Below, in pieces: positions 1-48,400 of a stretch of DNA of 64,000 bases. The DNA lies in contig DASZBX010000134.1 in the NCBI GenBank assembly GCA_035943635.1, positions 1-64,000 of the forward strand, in the 5' to 3' direction. The notes beneath the pieces are model-generated. The model had not been told where the DNA came from, did not search any database, and saw nothing but the letters and a program-made list of their open reading frames with translations. The DNA is from DASZBX01 sp035943635 (GTDB lineage Bacteria > Actinomycetota > Actinomycetes > Streptomycetales > Catenulisporaceae). Position 1 is the first letter of the stretch, and each line of letters opens with the position of its first letter. The position numbers were made by a program, and so were the translations under genes.

Positions 1-334
1 GGCTGGGGCTGTGTCGGATCGGGATCCTCGGTGGCCCAGGCGGAACGAAGACAGCCGCGCCGGGCAGGTCCTGTCAACTCCCGCACCCGACCCATATCCA
101 TCGCGAGCAGACCGCCCGAAGCAACAAGCCCGGGAGTTGATAGGGCCTGTCCGGTGTGGCAGGCTCCGGGCCGACTGGGGCGCCGAGGAGCCCGATCCGA
201 CACACCCAAAAGGTAACCCACCACCCAAATGAACTGATCCATGGGGATCCTTGGGGGTTCTGGGCCCGCCGGAGGCACAGCAGTAGACGTAAGCAGATAT
301 GGCGGCGCAACACACCACAACCACCACACAACCG
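1..334. other. Non-coding 3' flank of the PKS cluster
   Basis: No convincing gene is visible on either strand. The short open frames here have no recognisable protein and overlap the palindrome at 10-204. Between 205 and 334 I see only AT-richer intergenic sequence, with a short GATCC/GGATC dyad near 236-250. This stretch probably marks the end of the minus-strand transcription unit, but the window ends before the next gene. Confidence 0.5.
10..204. repeat. Long imperfect palindrome (74-bp arms, 47-bp loop)
   Basis: Positions 10-83 and 131-204 are inverted repeats of equal length, matching at 60 of 74 positions without gaps by my hand alignment. The outermost 14 and innermost 12 positions match perfectly. 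The loop is 84-130. It lies about 130 bases past the stop of the PKS gene ending at 335. Seven of the 14 mismatches would be G-U wobbles in a plus-strand RNA but A-C mismatches in a minus-strand RNA. It could be a strong bidirectional terminator, a palindromic mobile-element remnant, or a small structured RNA. I see no U-tract and no coding capacity. Confidence 0.75.
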
Positions 335-19039
<18,705 letters not shown>

Positions 19040-19083
19040 GCGACGACCCTTTCCTCGATCAACGAATGCGCTTCGCCCACGGT

Positions 19084-41649
<22,566 letters not shown>

Positions 41650-41948
41650 GGTGTGCTCCACTTTCCCCGGGCCGGTGTGGCTGTCAGTACTCTGCGGCGG
41701 TGCGCGCTGGTGCTGCGGCCGGGAGCGTCTGCCCCATCCCGGCCCCAGCGCTAGGCGGTGTTTGGGAATGTCTCAAGGCGCGAATCCGGTGATCGCCGTC
41801 GCCTGGCCGCACCGCACGCAACGGCACAGACGACCGGGTATGAGCCGTCCCGTGCGGCGCGCCCATGCTCGGCGCTGACCAAATTCGCCGCACCTACCAG
41901 CACAAACCGGCGGTCATGCCGTGGCCTTGACACATTCCCGAACACTGC
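41650..41948. other. Non-coding gap between fkbH-like gene and starter PKS
   Basis: These 299 bases hold most of the miniature element (to 41750) and about 100 bases of leader before the starter PKS. No gene fits. In ansamitocin-type cassettes, with the same gene order, the O-methyltransferase gene would follow the fkbH-like gene; nothing like it is here. A promoter for the giant PKS could lie in 41650-41750 or be supplied by the element, but I see no convincing -10/-35 pair. Confidence 0.5.
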
Positions 41949-41953
41949 TTAGC
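41750..41953. mobile_element. MITE-like element with 30-bp terminal inverted repeats
   Basis: 41750-41779 and 41924-41953 are inverted repeats matching at 26 of 30 positions; the shared core reads GGGAATGT-TCAAGGC. The ends carry TA (or TAG) on both sides, compatible with a 2-3 bp target duplication, giving an element of about 196 bp. No transposase fits inside. Both strands give a 64-residue open frame that starts MFGNVSR and ends TFPNTA, simply because of the repeats. The right end sits in the stop codon of the fkbH-like gene. Removing the element would restore GGC-TAG there, so the insertion did not change that protein. The TA/CTAG target resembles IS5- or IS630-type elements, but the family is not settled. 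Confidence 0.75.
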
Positions 41954-43037
41954 CGGCGGGCGCCGCGGTCAGGTCGGGTGAGACCAGCCGCATCGTGGTC
42001 GGGCCCTCGCGACGGGCGGTGACCAGGTGCAGGCACTGGATGTCGCCGCCGTCCCGGTGGCCGGCGATCGGGCTCAGGCACGCGCACGGGTCCTGGGTGA
42101 ACCCGGCGAAGCGGTAGGCGATCTCCATCATCCGGTTGCGGTCGGTCGGCCGGAAGTCGGCGGCCAGGTGCACCCCGGCCTGTGCGGCCTGGTCGACCAG
42201 CCAGTTCAGCAGTACGCTGCCGGCGCCGAAGGTGACCACCCGGCAGGAGGTGGCCAGCAGCTTCAGGTGCCAGACGGCCGGGTGCCGTTCGAGCAGCAGC
42301 ACGCCGACGGCGCCGTGCGGGCCGAAGCGGTCGGTCAGGGTGATCGTGAGCACCTCGTGGTCGGGGTCGACCAGCAGGCCGCGCAGGGTCGGGTCGTCGT
42401 AGTGCACGCCGGTGGCGTTCATCTGACTGGTGCGCAGGGTCAGCTCCTCGACCCGGGACAGGTCGTCCTCGTCGGCGCGCTTGATCTCCATGACCAGGTC
42501 CAGGGAGCGCAGGAAGTCCTCGTCCGGGCCGTTGAAGGAGTCCTTCTCCTCGGTCCGCAGGGCGTTGGCCTGGTACATCTCCCGGCGCCGGCGGGCGTCG
42601 ACGGTGACCACCCCGGGGCTGAACTCGGGCCGGTCGACCAGGGATAGCACGTCCTGTTCGGTGTAGCAGCGCACCTCGGGCGCGTGGTACTGCACCTCGG
42701 CCCGCTCGGTCGGCGTGTCGTCGACGAAGGCCATGGTGGTGAGCGCGAACTGCAGTTCCTTGGCGATGGCGGCCACGGCGTCGGACTTGCGGCCCCAGCT
42801 GATCTGCGGGACCAGGAAGTACTCGGCCACGCCGAGTTCCGCCAGCCGCTTCCAGGCCAGGTCGTGGTCGTTCTTGCTGGCGATGGACTGCAGCACGCCG
42901 CGGGAGTCGAGTTCGACGATGACCGCGCGGACCTCCTCGGACAGGCGGACCTCCGAGTCCTCCAGCAGGGTGCCCTGCCAGAGGGTGTTGTCGAGGTCCC
43001 AGACCAGGCACTTGACGAGAACGGGCTTTTCGGACAT
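41949..43037 (-). CDS. fkbH: FkbH-like HAD-family glyceryl-ACP synthase
   Basis: A 362-residue protein, the usual length of FkbH. The N-terminus has the HAD phosphatase motif LVWDLDNTLWQGTLLEDSEV, with the paired aspartates, and the C-terminal half resembles the GNAT-like part of the family. In known pathways it takes 1,3-bisphosphoglycerate, removes phosphate and places the glyceryl group on the discrete ACP. The ATG at 43037 is preceded by GGAGG eight bases upstream and gives MSEKPVLVKCLVWDLDNTLW. The TAA stop at 41949-41951 is shared with the right end of the miniature element at 41750-41953. The gene follows the acyl-ACP dehydrogenase gene by 80 bases. Gene symbol by family resemblance. 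Confidence 0.9.
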   Translation of the reverse strand: MSEKPVLVKCLVWDLDNTLWQGTLLEDSEVRLSEEVRAVIVELDSRGVLQSIASKNDHDLAWKRLAELGVAEYFLVPQISWGRKSDAVAAIAKELQFALTTMAFVDDTPTERAEVQYHAPEVRCYTEQDVLSLVDRPEFSPGVVTVDARRRREMYQANALRTEEKDSFNGPDEDFLRSLDLVMEIKRADEDDLSRVEELTLRTSQMNATGVHYDDPTLRGLLVDPDHEVLTITLTDRFGPHGAVGVLLLERHPAVWHLKLLATSCRVVTFGAGSVLLNWLVDQAAQAGVHLAADFRPTDRNRMMEIAYRFAGFTQDPCACLSPIAGHRDGGDIQCLHLVTARREGPTTMRLVSPDLTAAPAG

Positions 43038-43080
43038 GCGGGGGGCCTCCGTACGGGACCGGTTTCCTGGGGTCGGGCGG

Positions 43081-43092
43081 ACGTGCGCACGT
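43081..43092. promoter_or_regulatory. Perfect 12-bp palindrome between fkbI- and fkbH-like genes
   Basis: ACGTGCGCACGT is a perfect palindrome in the 80-base gap between the dehydrogenase stop (43118) and the fkbH-like start (43037), about 45 bases before the start. It could be an operator or just a GC-rich chance dyad. No partner site was found. Confidence 0.25.
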
Positions 43093-43117
43093 GCGGGAAT
43101 GCAGGGGTGCGGCCGGG

Positions 43118-44239
43118 CTACAACGCCGTGGCCAGGGCGTGGTCGGCCAGGATGAGCTGGCAGATCTCGTTGCTGCCCTCGATGATCTCCATCAGCTTCG
43201 CGTCCCGGTACGCGCGGGCGACCACGTGCCCGTCGAGCGCCCCGGCCGAGCCGAGCACCTGGACCGCGGCCGCGGCGCTGTGCGCGGCCTGGGCGGCGCT
43301 GACGTGCTTGGCCAGCACGGTCGCGATCACCATGTCCGGCGAGAAGGACTGCCAGGCCGCGCTGGCGTGCTCGCACACCCGGGTGGCGACCTGCTCGGCG
43401 ACCAGGAGCTCGGCCAGGTGCCGGGCGACCAGCTGGTGCCGGCCGATCGGCTTGCCGAACTGCTCGCGGTGCCGGGCGTGGTCGGCGGCGGCCTTCAGGC
43501 AGGCCCGGACGATCCCGGTGCAGCCCCAGGCGACCGAGATCCGGCCGTAGGACAGGGCGGTGGTGAACAGCATGGACAGGTCCTGGCCGCCGCCGCCGAG
43601 CAGGTGGCTCACGGGCAGCCGTACCTCGTCCAGGCGCACGTTCCAGTGTCCGGCCGCGCGGCAGCCGAGCACCGGCGAGGCGATCGGGACCAGGTCGACC
43701 CCGGGCGCGGTGACCGGAACCACGACCACCCCGGCCGCGTCGCCCTGGCGGCCGAGGATCAGCAGGTAGTCGGCGTACCGGGCGCCGGTCACCCACTTCT
43801 TCTCGCCGGTGATCACGACGCTCTCGCCGTCCCGCCGGATCTGCGTCTGCATCGCGGCCAGGTCGCTGCCGGCCCCGGGCTCGCTGAAACCGACCGCGGC
43901 CAGCTGGCCGCCGGTCAGCTCGGCCAGGTACTCCCGGCGCTGGGCCTTGTCGCCGAACCGGGACACCATCCAGGCGGCCATCCCGTGCGAGGTCATGATG
44001 CTGCGGGTGGAGCTGCACAGGCTCCCGACGAACGCGGTCAGCTCGCCGTTCTGCCCGCTGCCGAGGCCGAGGCCCCCGAACGACGCGGGGACCTCGGCGC
44101 ACAGCAGACCCCTGGCGCCGAGTTTGCGCAGCAGGTCGACCGGCAGGTCGCCGGTCTGGTCCCACTGCTCGGCCTGGTCGGCGATCAGCTCGCCGATCAG
44201 GAACCGCTCGTCGATCAAGAGCTGGGTCTGCTCAGACAT
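43118..44239 (-). CDS. fkbI: Acyl-ACP (acyl-CoA) dehydrogenase, FkbI-like
   Basis: A 373-residue flavin-dependent acyl-CoA dehydrogenase-type protein. It shows the FAD/substrate region GFSEPGAGSDLAAMQT, the core KKWVTGARYADY and the C-terminal YRDAKLMEIIEGSNEICQ typical of the family. In methoxymalonyl pathways this enzyme oxidises the glyceryl-derived aldehyde on the ACP to 2-hydroxymalonyl-ACP. Its ATG at 44239 overlaps the end of the ACP gene by 8 bases, so translation is probably coupled; GAGG is nine bases upstream. The neighbours (ACP, hydroxyacyl dehydrogenase, FkbH) make this role much more likely than fatty-acid oxidation. Confidence 0.88.
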   Translation of the reverse strand: MSEQTQLLIDERFLIGELIADQAEQWDQTGDLPVDLLRKLGARGLLCAEVPASFGGLGLGSGQNGELTAFVGSLCSSTRSIMTSHGMAAWMVSRFGDKAQRREYLAELTGGQLAAVGFSEPGAGSDLAAMQTQIRRDGESVVITGEKKWVTGARYADYLLILGRQGDAAGVVVVPVTAPGVDLVPIASPVLGCRAAGHWNVRLDEVRLPVSHLLGGGGQDLSMLFTTALSYGRISVAWGCTGIVRACLKAAADHARHREQFGKPIGRHQLVARHLAELLVAEQVATRVCEHASAAWQSFSPDMVIATVLAKHVSAAQAAHSAAAAVQVLGSAGALDGHVVARAYRDAKLMEIIEGSNEICQLILADHALATAL

Positions 44240-44513
44240 CGGCGGTCGCCTCGGCCTGGGACAGGCGCACGACCAGCTCGGCCATCAGCCGCGCGGTCCG
44301 GAAGTTGTCGATCTTCAGCTCCGGGCCGATGATCGCGATGTCGTAGGTCGACTCCAGGTGCACGACCAGCTGCATCGCGAACATCGAGGAGACCAGGCCG
44401 GAGCCGAAGATGTCGTCCTCGGGCTTGATCTCGGTCTTGATCTTCTCGGTGAGGTACCCGGTCATCGCGCTCTCGACGTCCTCGGCCGTGAGCTGGGCGG
44501 TCGTGTCGGTCAT
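44232..44513 (-). CDS. fkbJ: Discrete acyl carrier protein for hydroxymalonyl extender, FkbJ-like
   Basis: A 93-residue acidic carrier protein. The phosphopantetheine site is the serine in SGLVSSMFAMQLV (probably Ser43), matching the GLVxSxFAxQLV pattern of methoxymalonyl-pathway ACPs rather than the DSL pattern of PKS ACPs. It should carry the glyceryl unit while it is oxidised, then donate hydroxymalonyl to an AT. The start codon overlaps the stop of the upstream dehydrogenase as ATGA, and its end overlaps the next gene by 8 bases. The three proteins are therefore likely made in fixed ratio. Confidence 0.9.
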   Translation of the reverse strand: MTDTTAQLTAEDVESAMTGYLTEKIKTEIKPEDDIFGSGLVSSMFAMQLVVHLESTYDIAIIGPELKIDNFRTARLMAELVVRLSQAEATADV

Positions 44514-45376
44514 GACGCCACCTTTCCGTAGTCGTAGAAACCTTCGCCGGTCTTCCGGCCGAACTTCCCCGCCCGGACCAGGCCGAGCAGGAGATCACAG
44601 GGCTGACAGCCGGGGTCCCCGGTGCGCGCGTGCAGCACGTTGAGCGAGTCGACCAGGTTGTCCAGGCCGATCAGGTCCGCGGTGCGCAGCGGGCCGGTGG
44701 TGTGCCCGAGGCAGCCTTCGAGCAGTCCGTCGACCACCTCCACCGAGCCGACGCCGTCCTGCACGAGCTTGGCCGCGGTGTTGATCAGCGGGTGCAGCAC
44801 CCGGTTGATCACGAACCCGGGGGCGTCGTTGACGACCAGGCAGCTGCGGCCGAGGGTCGCGAGCAGGTCGGTGACCGCGGTCATGGTCGCCTCGTTCGTG
44901 CGCGGCCCGCGGATCACCTCGACCATCGTGATCATGTAGGCGGGGTTCATGAAGTGCACGCCGACCAGGTCCTCGGGCCGGGCGGTGGCGGCGGCCATCT
45001 CGTCGATCGGGATGCAGGAGGTGTTGGAGATCAGCAGGGTGCCCGGCTTGACCAGCTCGGAGACCTCGCCGAGCACCTTGGTCTTGGTTTCCGGCAGCTC
45101 GGTCACGGCCTCGATCACGGTGGTCGCCTCGGCGGCGTCGGCGAGGGTGACGCTGGTGGTCAGGGCGCCCGGGGTGCGGCCGGCCGGGAGCTTGCCCATC
45201 ATCTGGGCGTGCCGCAGCTTGAACGCGACGGTCTGCCTGGCCTCGGCCAGCACCTCTTCGCTGACGTCGACCAGGACGACCGGTACGCCGTGGCCGAGGG
45301 CCAGGGCGGAGATGTTCGTGCCCATCACCCCGCCGCCCACGACGGCCAGGCGGTGATCACGCGGATCGGTACTCAT
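44510..45376 (-). CDS. fkbK: 3-hydroxyacyl-CoA dehydrogenase family oxidoreductase, FkbK-like
   Basis: A 288-residue protein with an N-terminal Rossmann fold (LAVVGGGVMGTN, Gly-x-Gly-x-x-Gly) and the 3-hydroxyacyl-CoA dehydrogenase core VGVHFMNPAYMITMVEVIRG containing the catalytic His. The C-terminal half is the usual helical dimerisation domain (PGFVINRVLHPLINTA). In this cassette the family oxidises the glyceryl-ACP hydroxyl with NAD as the first oxidation step. The ATG at 45376 has AGGAG seven bases upstream. It is the first gene of the extender cassette and follows the thioesterase-bearing PKS by 86 bases. Confidence 0.9.
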   Translation of the reverse strand: MSTDPRDHRLAVVGGGVMGTNISALALGHGVPVVLVDVSEEVLAEARQTVAFKLRHAQMMGKLPAGRTPGALTTSVTLADAAEATTVIEAVTELPETKTKVLGEVSELVKPGTLLISNTSCIPIDEMAAATARPEDLVGVHFMNPAYMITMVEVIRGPRTNEATMTAVTDLLATLGRSCLVVNDAPGFVINRVLHPLINTAAKLVQDGVGSVEVVDGLLEGCLGHTTGPLRTADLIGLDNLVDSLNVLHARTGDPGCQPCDLLLGLVRAGKFGRKTGEGFYDYGKVAS

Positions 45377-45436
45377 GGTTCAGCTCCTTGACTAGCTCTG
45401 GTTGGTGCGCGGGCGGTTCACGGGGCTCGGCGCGGG

Positions 45437-45461
45437 CGGCCCGGTGCGGGCGGCCGGGCCG
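45437..45461 (-). terminator. GC-rich hairpin just past the thioesterase PKS
   Basis: 45437-45444 and 45454-45461 form a perfect 8-bp stem with a 9-base loop, starting one base after the stop codon of the PKS gene that ends at 45463. There is no U-tract, which is common for actinomycete terminators. It could end or attenuate transcription before the extender cassette, or merely protect the 3' end. Confidence 0.35.
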
Positions 45462-45462
45462 G

Positions 45463-48400
45463 TCAGGCCCCGATCTCGGTCAGCCACTGCTCGATCGCGG
45501 CGGCGGTGCTGTGCACGTGTTCTCCCATCATCGAGAAGTGGTCGCCGGGCACCTGGACGCTCGTGGTGTGCCGGGAGAAGACCCAGGCCGGCCGGTTGGC
45601 CGGGTCGGTCGCGCCGTTGATGGCGGCGCTCGCCCCGGCCTGCAGGGTCGGCACGTGCGTCTGGCCGGGTTCCAGCCAGGCGAACCGGAAGTAGTGCGCC
45701 ATCGCGGTCAGCCAGGCGTCGTCGTCGACGTCGTGGTCGTTGTGCTCCAGGGCCGCGTCCAGCAGGCCGGCGAAGCGGAAACCGGTCAGGCCGTCGGTCG
45801 GCGGCGGGAAGGTGTCGAGCAGGACCAGCCCGGCCGGGGGCCGGCCGGCGTCTTCCAGGTGCCGGGCCAGGGCGTGCGCGATCAGGCCGCCGCTGGAGTG
45901 GCCGAGCAGGACCAGCGGGCCGCCCTGCGGGGCCCGGCTCAGGATCTCGGCCTGGACCCGGACCAGGTCGGCCAGGGTCGCGGGCAGCGGTTCGCCCTGG
46001 CGGAAGCCGGGATCGGTCAGCACCGACAGCGGCCGCACGCCCTGGAAGCGGCCGGCCAGCCGGACGTACTCCTGCGGGCCGGAGCGGCCGAAGAAGGACG
46101 GCAGGCAGACCAGGCGGGCGGCCGCCGGGCCGCGGGAGATCGGCAGCGGCAGCGGGAGCTCGGCCAGGTCGGCGGCCGCGGCGAAGGTCGGCCGGAACGC
46201 CGCGAGCCCGGTGATCAGGGCCATCGCCTCGTCCTCGCGCCGGGCGCCGGCCGCCTGGCGGTACAGGGCGCTCAGCGGCAGCGCGGAGACGTCGGCCGGT
46301 CCGGTGGCGGCCGCGGCGGCCGGCGCCGTCGCCAGGGCGTAGCGGTACCGGTCGGTCCGGGGCGCGCCGCTGTCCGGGTCGATCTGTTCGAGCAGGTGTT
46401 CGGCCAGCGCGGTGACGGTCGGGTAGTCGAACACGACCGTGCTCGACAGGCGCACGGCGCCGGCCGCGCCGAGCCGGTTGCGCAGTTCCACCGCGGTCAG
46501 CGAGTCGAAGCCGAGTTCGCCGAACAGCCGCTGGGGGTCGATCCGGTCGGCCGAGGCGTGGCCGAGGACCGTGGCCACCTCGGCGCGCACGTATTCGACC
46601 ACGGCGTCGGCGCGCCGCTCGGCCGGCAGGGCGCGTAGACGTTCGGCCAGCGCGGGGCCGGACGCGGCTGCGGCGGCGGACCGGCGCGCGGGCCGAACCA
46701 CGCCTGCCAGCATCGGAGAGACGTCCACGGCCGATCCGGGCGGGGCGGTGATCACCGGGACGAGCAGCGCCGGGGCCGCGCGCAGGGCGGCGTCGAACGC
46801 GGCCATGCCGGTGGTCCCGGTGAACGGCACCACGCCGCCGCGGCGCATCCGGCTGATGTCGGCGTCGGACAGGCCGCTGGTCATGCCGAACGAGGCGCTC
46901 CACGGGCCCCAGGCCAGCGAGGTGCCCGGGCGTCCGGCGGCGCGGCGGCGCTGGATCAGGGCGTCCAGGGCGGTGTTGGCGGCGGCGTAGTTGCCCTGCC
47001 CGGCGGTGCCCAGCACTCCGGAGACGGAGGAGAAGACGAGGAAGTGGCTCAGGTCGTGGTCGACGGTGAGTTCGTCGAGCAGTTCGGCGGCGCGCAGTTT
47101 CGGGGCCAGGACCCGGGTCAGCCGTCGCGGGGTCAGGCTCTCGATGGTCGCGTCGTCCAGGATCCCGGCGGTGTGGATCACCGCGCCGATCCGGCCGCTG
47201 TCGGCGAGCGCCTCGGTCAGGGCGGCGCGGTCGGTCACGTCGCAGGCCGCGATCCGCACGACGGCGCCGGCCGCTTCCAGCTCCTGCCGCAGCTCGGGTG
47301 TGGTTTCGCCGGAGCGGCTGAGCAGGATCAGTTTCCGGATTCCGTGCGCGGCGACCAGGTGCCGGGCGACCAGGGAACCCAGGCCGCCGGTGCCGCCGGT
47401 GATCAGCACCGGGCCGCTGATCGGCCCGGGCTCGTCGAGCATTTGGTCGGCGGTCAGGCGGGCCAGGGCGGGCGTCCAGCAGCGGCCCTCGCGCAGGGCC
47501 AGCTGCGGCGCGCCGGTCGCCATCGCCTTGGGCCACACCGAAAGTGACGCCTCGTCAGCGTCGACCAGGGTCACCCGGCCGGGGTTCTCCGAAGCGACCG
47601 TGCGAATCAGACCCCAGATAGCGGCGCCCGCGAGGTCCACCGGGGCCGGTTCGCCGGGCCGGGAGTCGTCGATGACGACGGCGTCGCGGGTGACGACGAC
47701 CAGGTGGGCCGCGGCGAGCGAGGCGTCGGCCAGCCAGCGCTGCACCTCGCCGAGCACCCGCGCCAGCTGCTCCCCCGGGTCGCCGCCGGACACGGTCAGC
47801 ACCGCGAACGCGGGCGCCTCGTCCGGCAGCGGCGCCGGGATCGCCAGGCCGAACACGTCCTCGCCGAGCACGACGCCGCGCGCACCGGCGATCGCGCCCG
47901 CGGTCTCGGGCAGTTCCAGCAGGCTCCAGTGCAGTTCGAGCAGCGCGTCGGAGCGGCCGGCGGCCGGGGCCAGTTGCTCCCGGCTGACCTCACGGACGGT
48001 CACCCGCCCGGCGCTGAGCACCAGGCCGCCCTCGGTGTCCACCACGGTCAGGCCGACGCCGCCGTCGAGCGTGCCCTCGCGCAGGCGCAGCCGGGCCCGG
48101 ATCCGGCGCGCGCCGGAGGCCGCCAGGTGCACGTCCTCCCAGGCGAACGGGACCCGGCTGCCGCCCTGGGCGAGCAGCCCGATGCTCTGCAGGACCACGT
48201 CGAGCAGGGCCGGGTGCAGGCCGAAGTCCTCGGCCGGGCCGGCCGGCTCGGGCAGGTCGGCTTCGACGAACACCTCGCCCTCGGCCGAGCCGCCGCGCCA
48301 GGCGGCGGCCAAGCCCCGGAACGCAGGACCGTAGTCGAAACCGCCGAGCGCGAAGCCTTCGTAGAACCCGGTGATGTCGAGCGGCTGGGCGCCGGGCGGC

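Noticed and set aside
41650..41661. GTG at 41661 as the start of the starter PKS
   Set aside because: It would add only four residues, and its upstream purine run is too close. The ATG at 41649 has GGAG at the right distance.
41751..41952. Two 64-codon frames on opposite strands in the miniature element, both MFGNVSR...TFPNTA
   Set aside because: Their matching ends are only the translated inverted repeats. No ribosome site or known protein.
41954..44165. Alternative minus-strand frames across the fkbH- and fkbI-like genes
   Set aside because: They show Arg/Pro/Gly-rich shadow translations. The chosen frames contain the HAD, ACP and dehydrogenase motifs.
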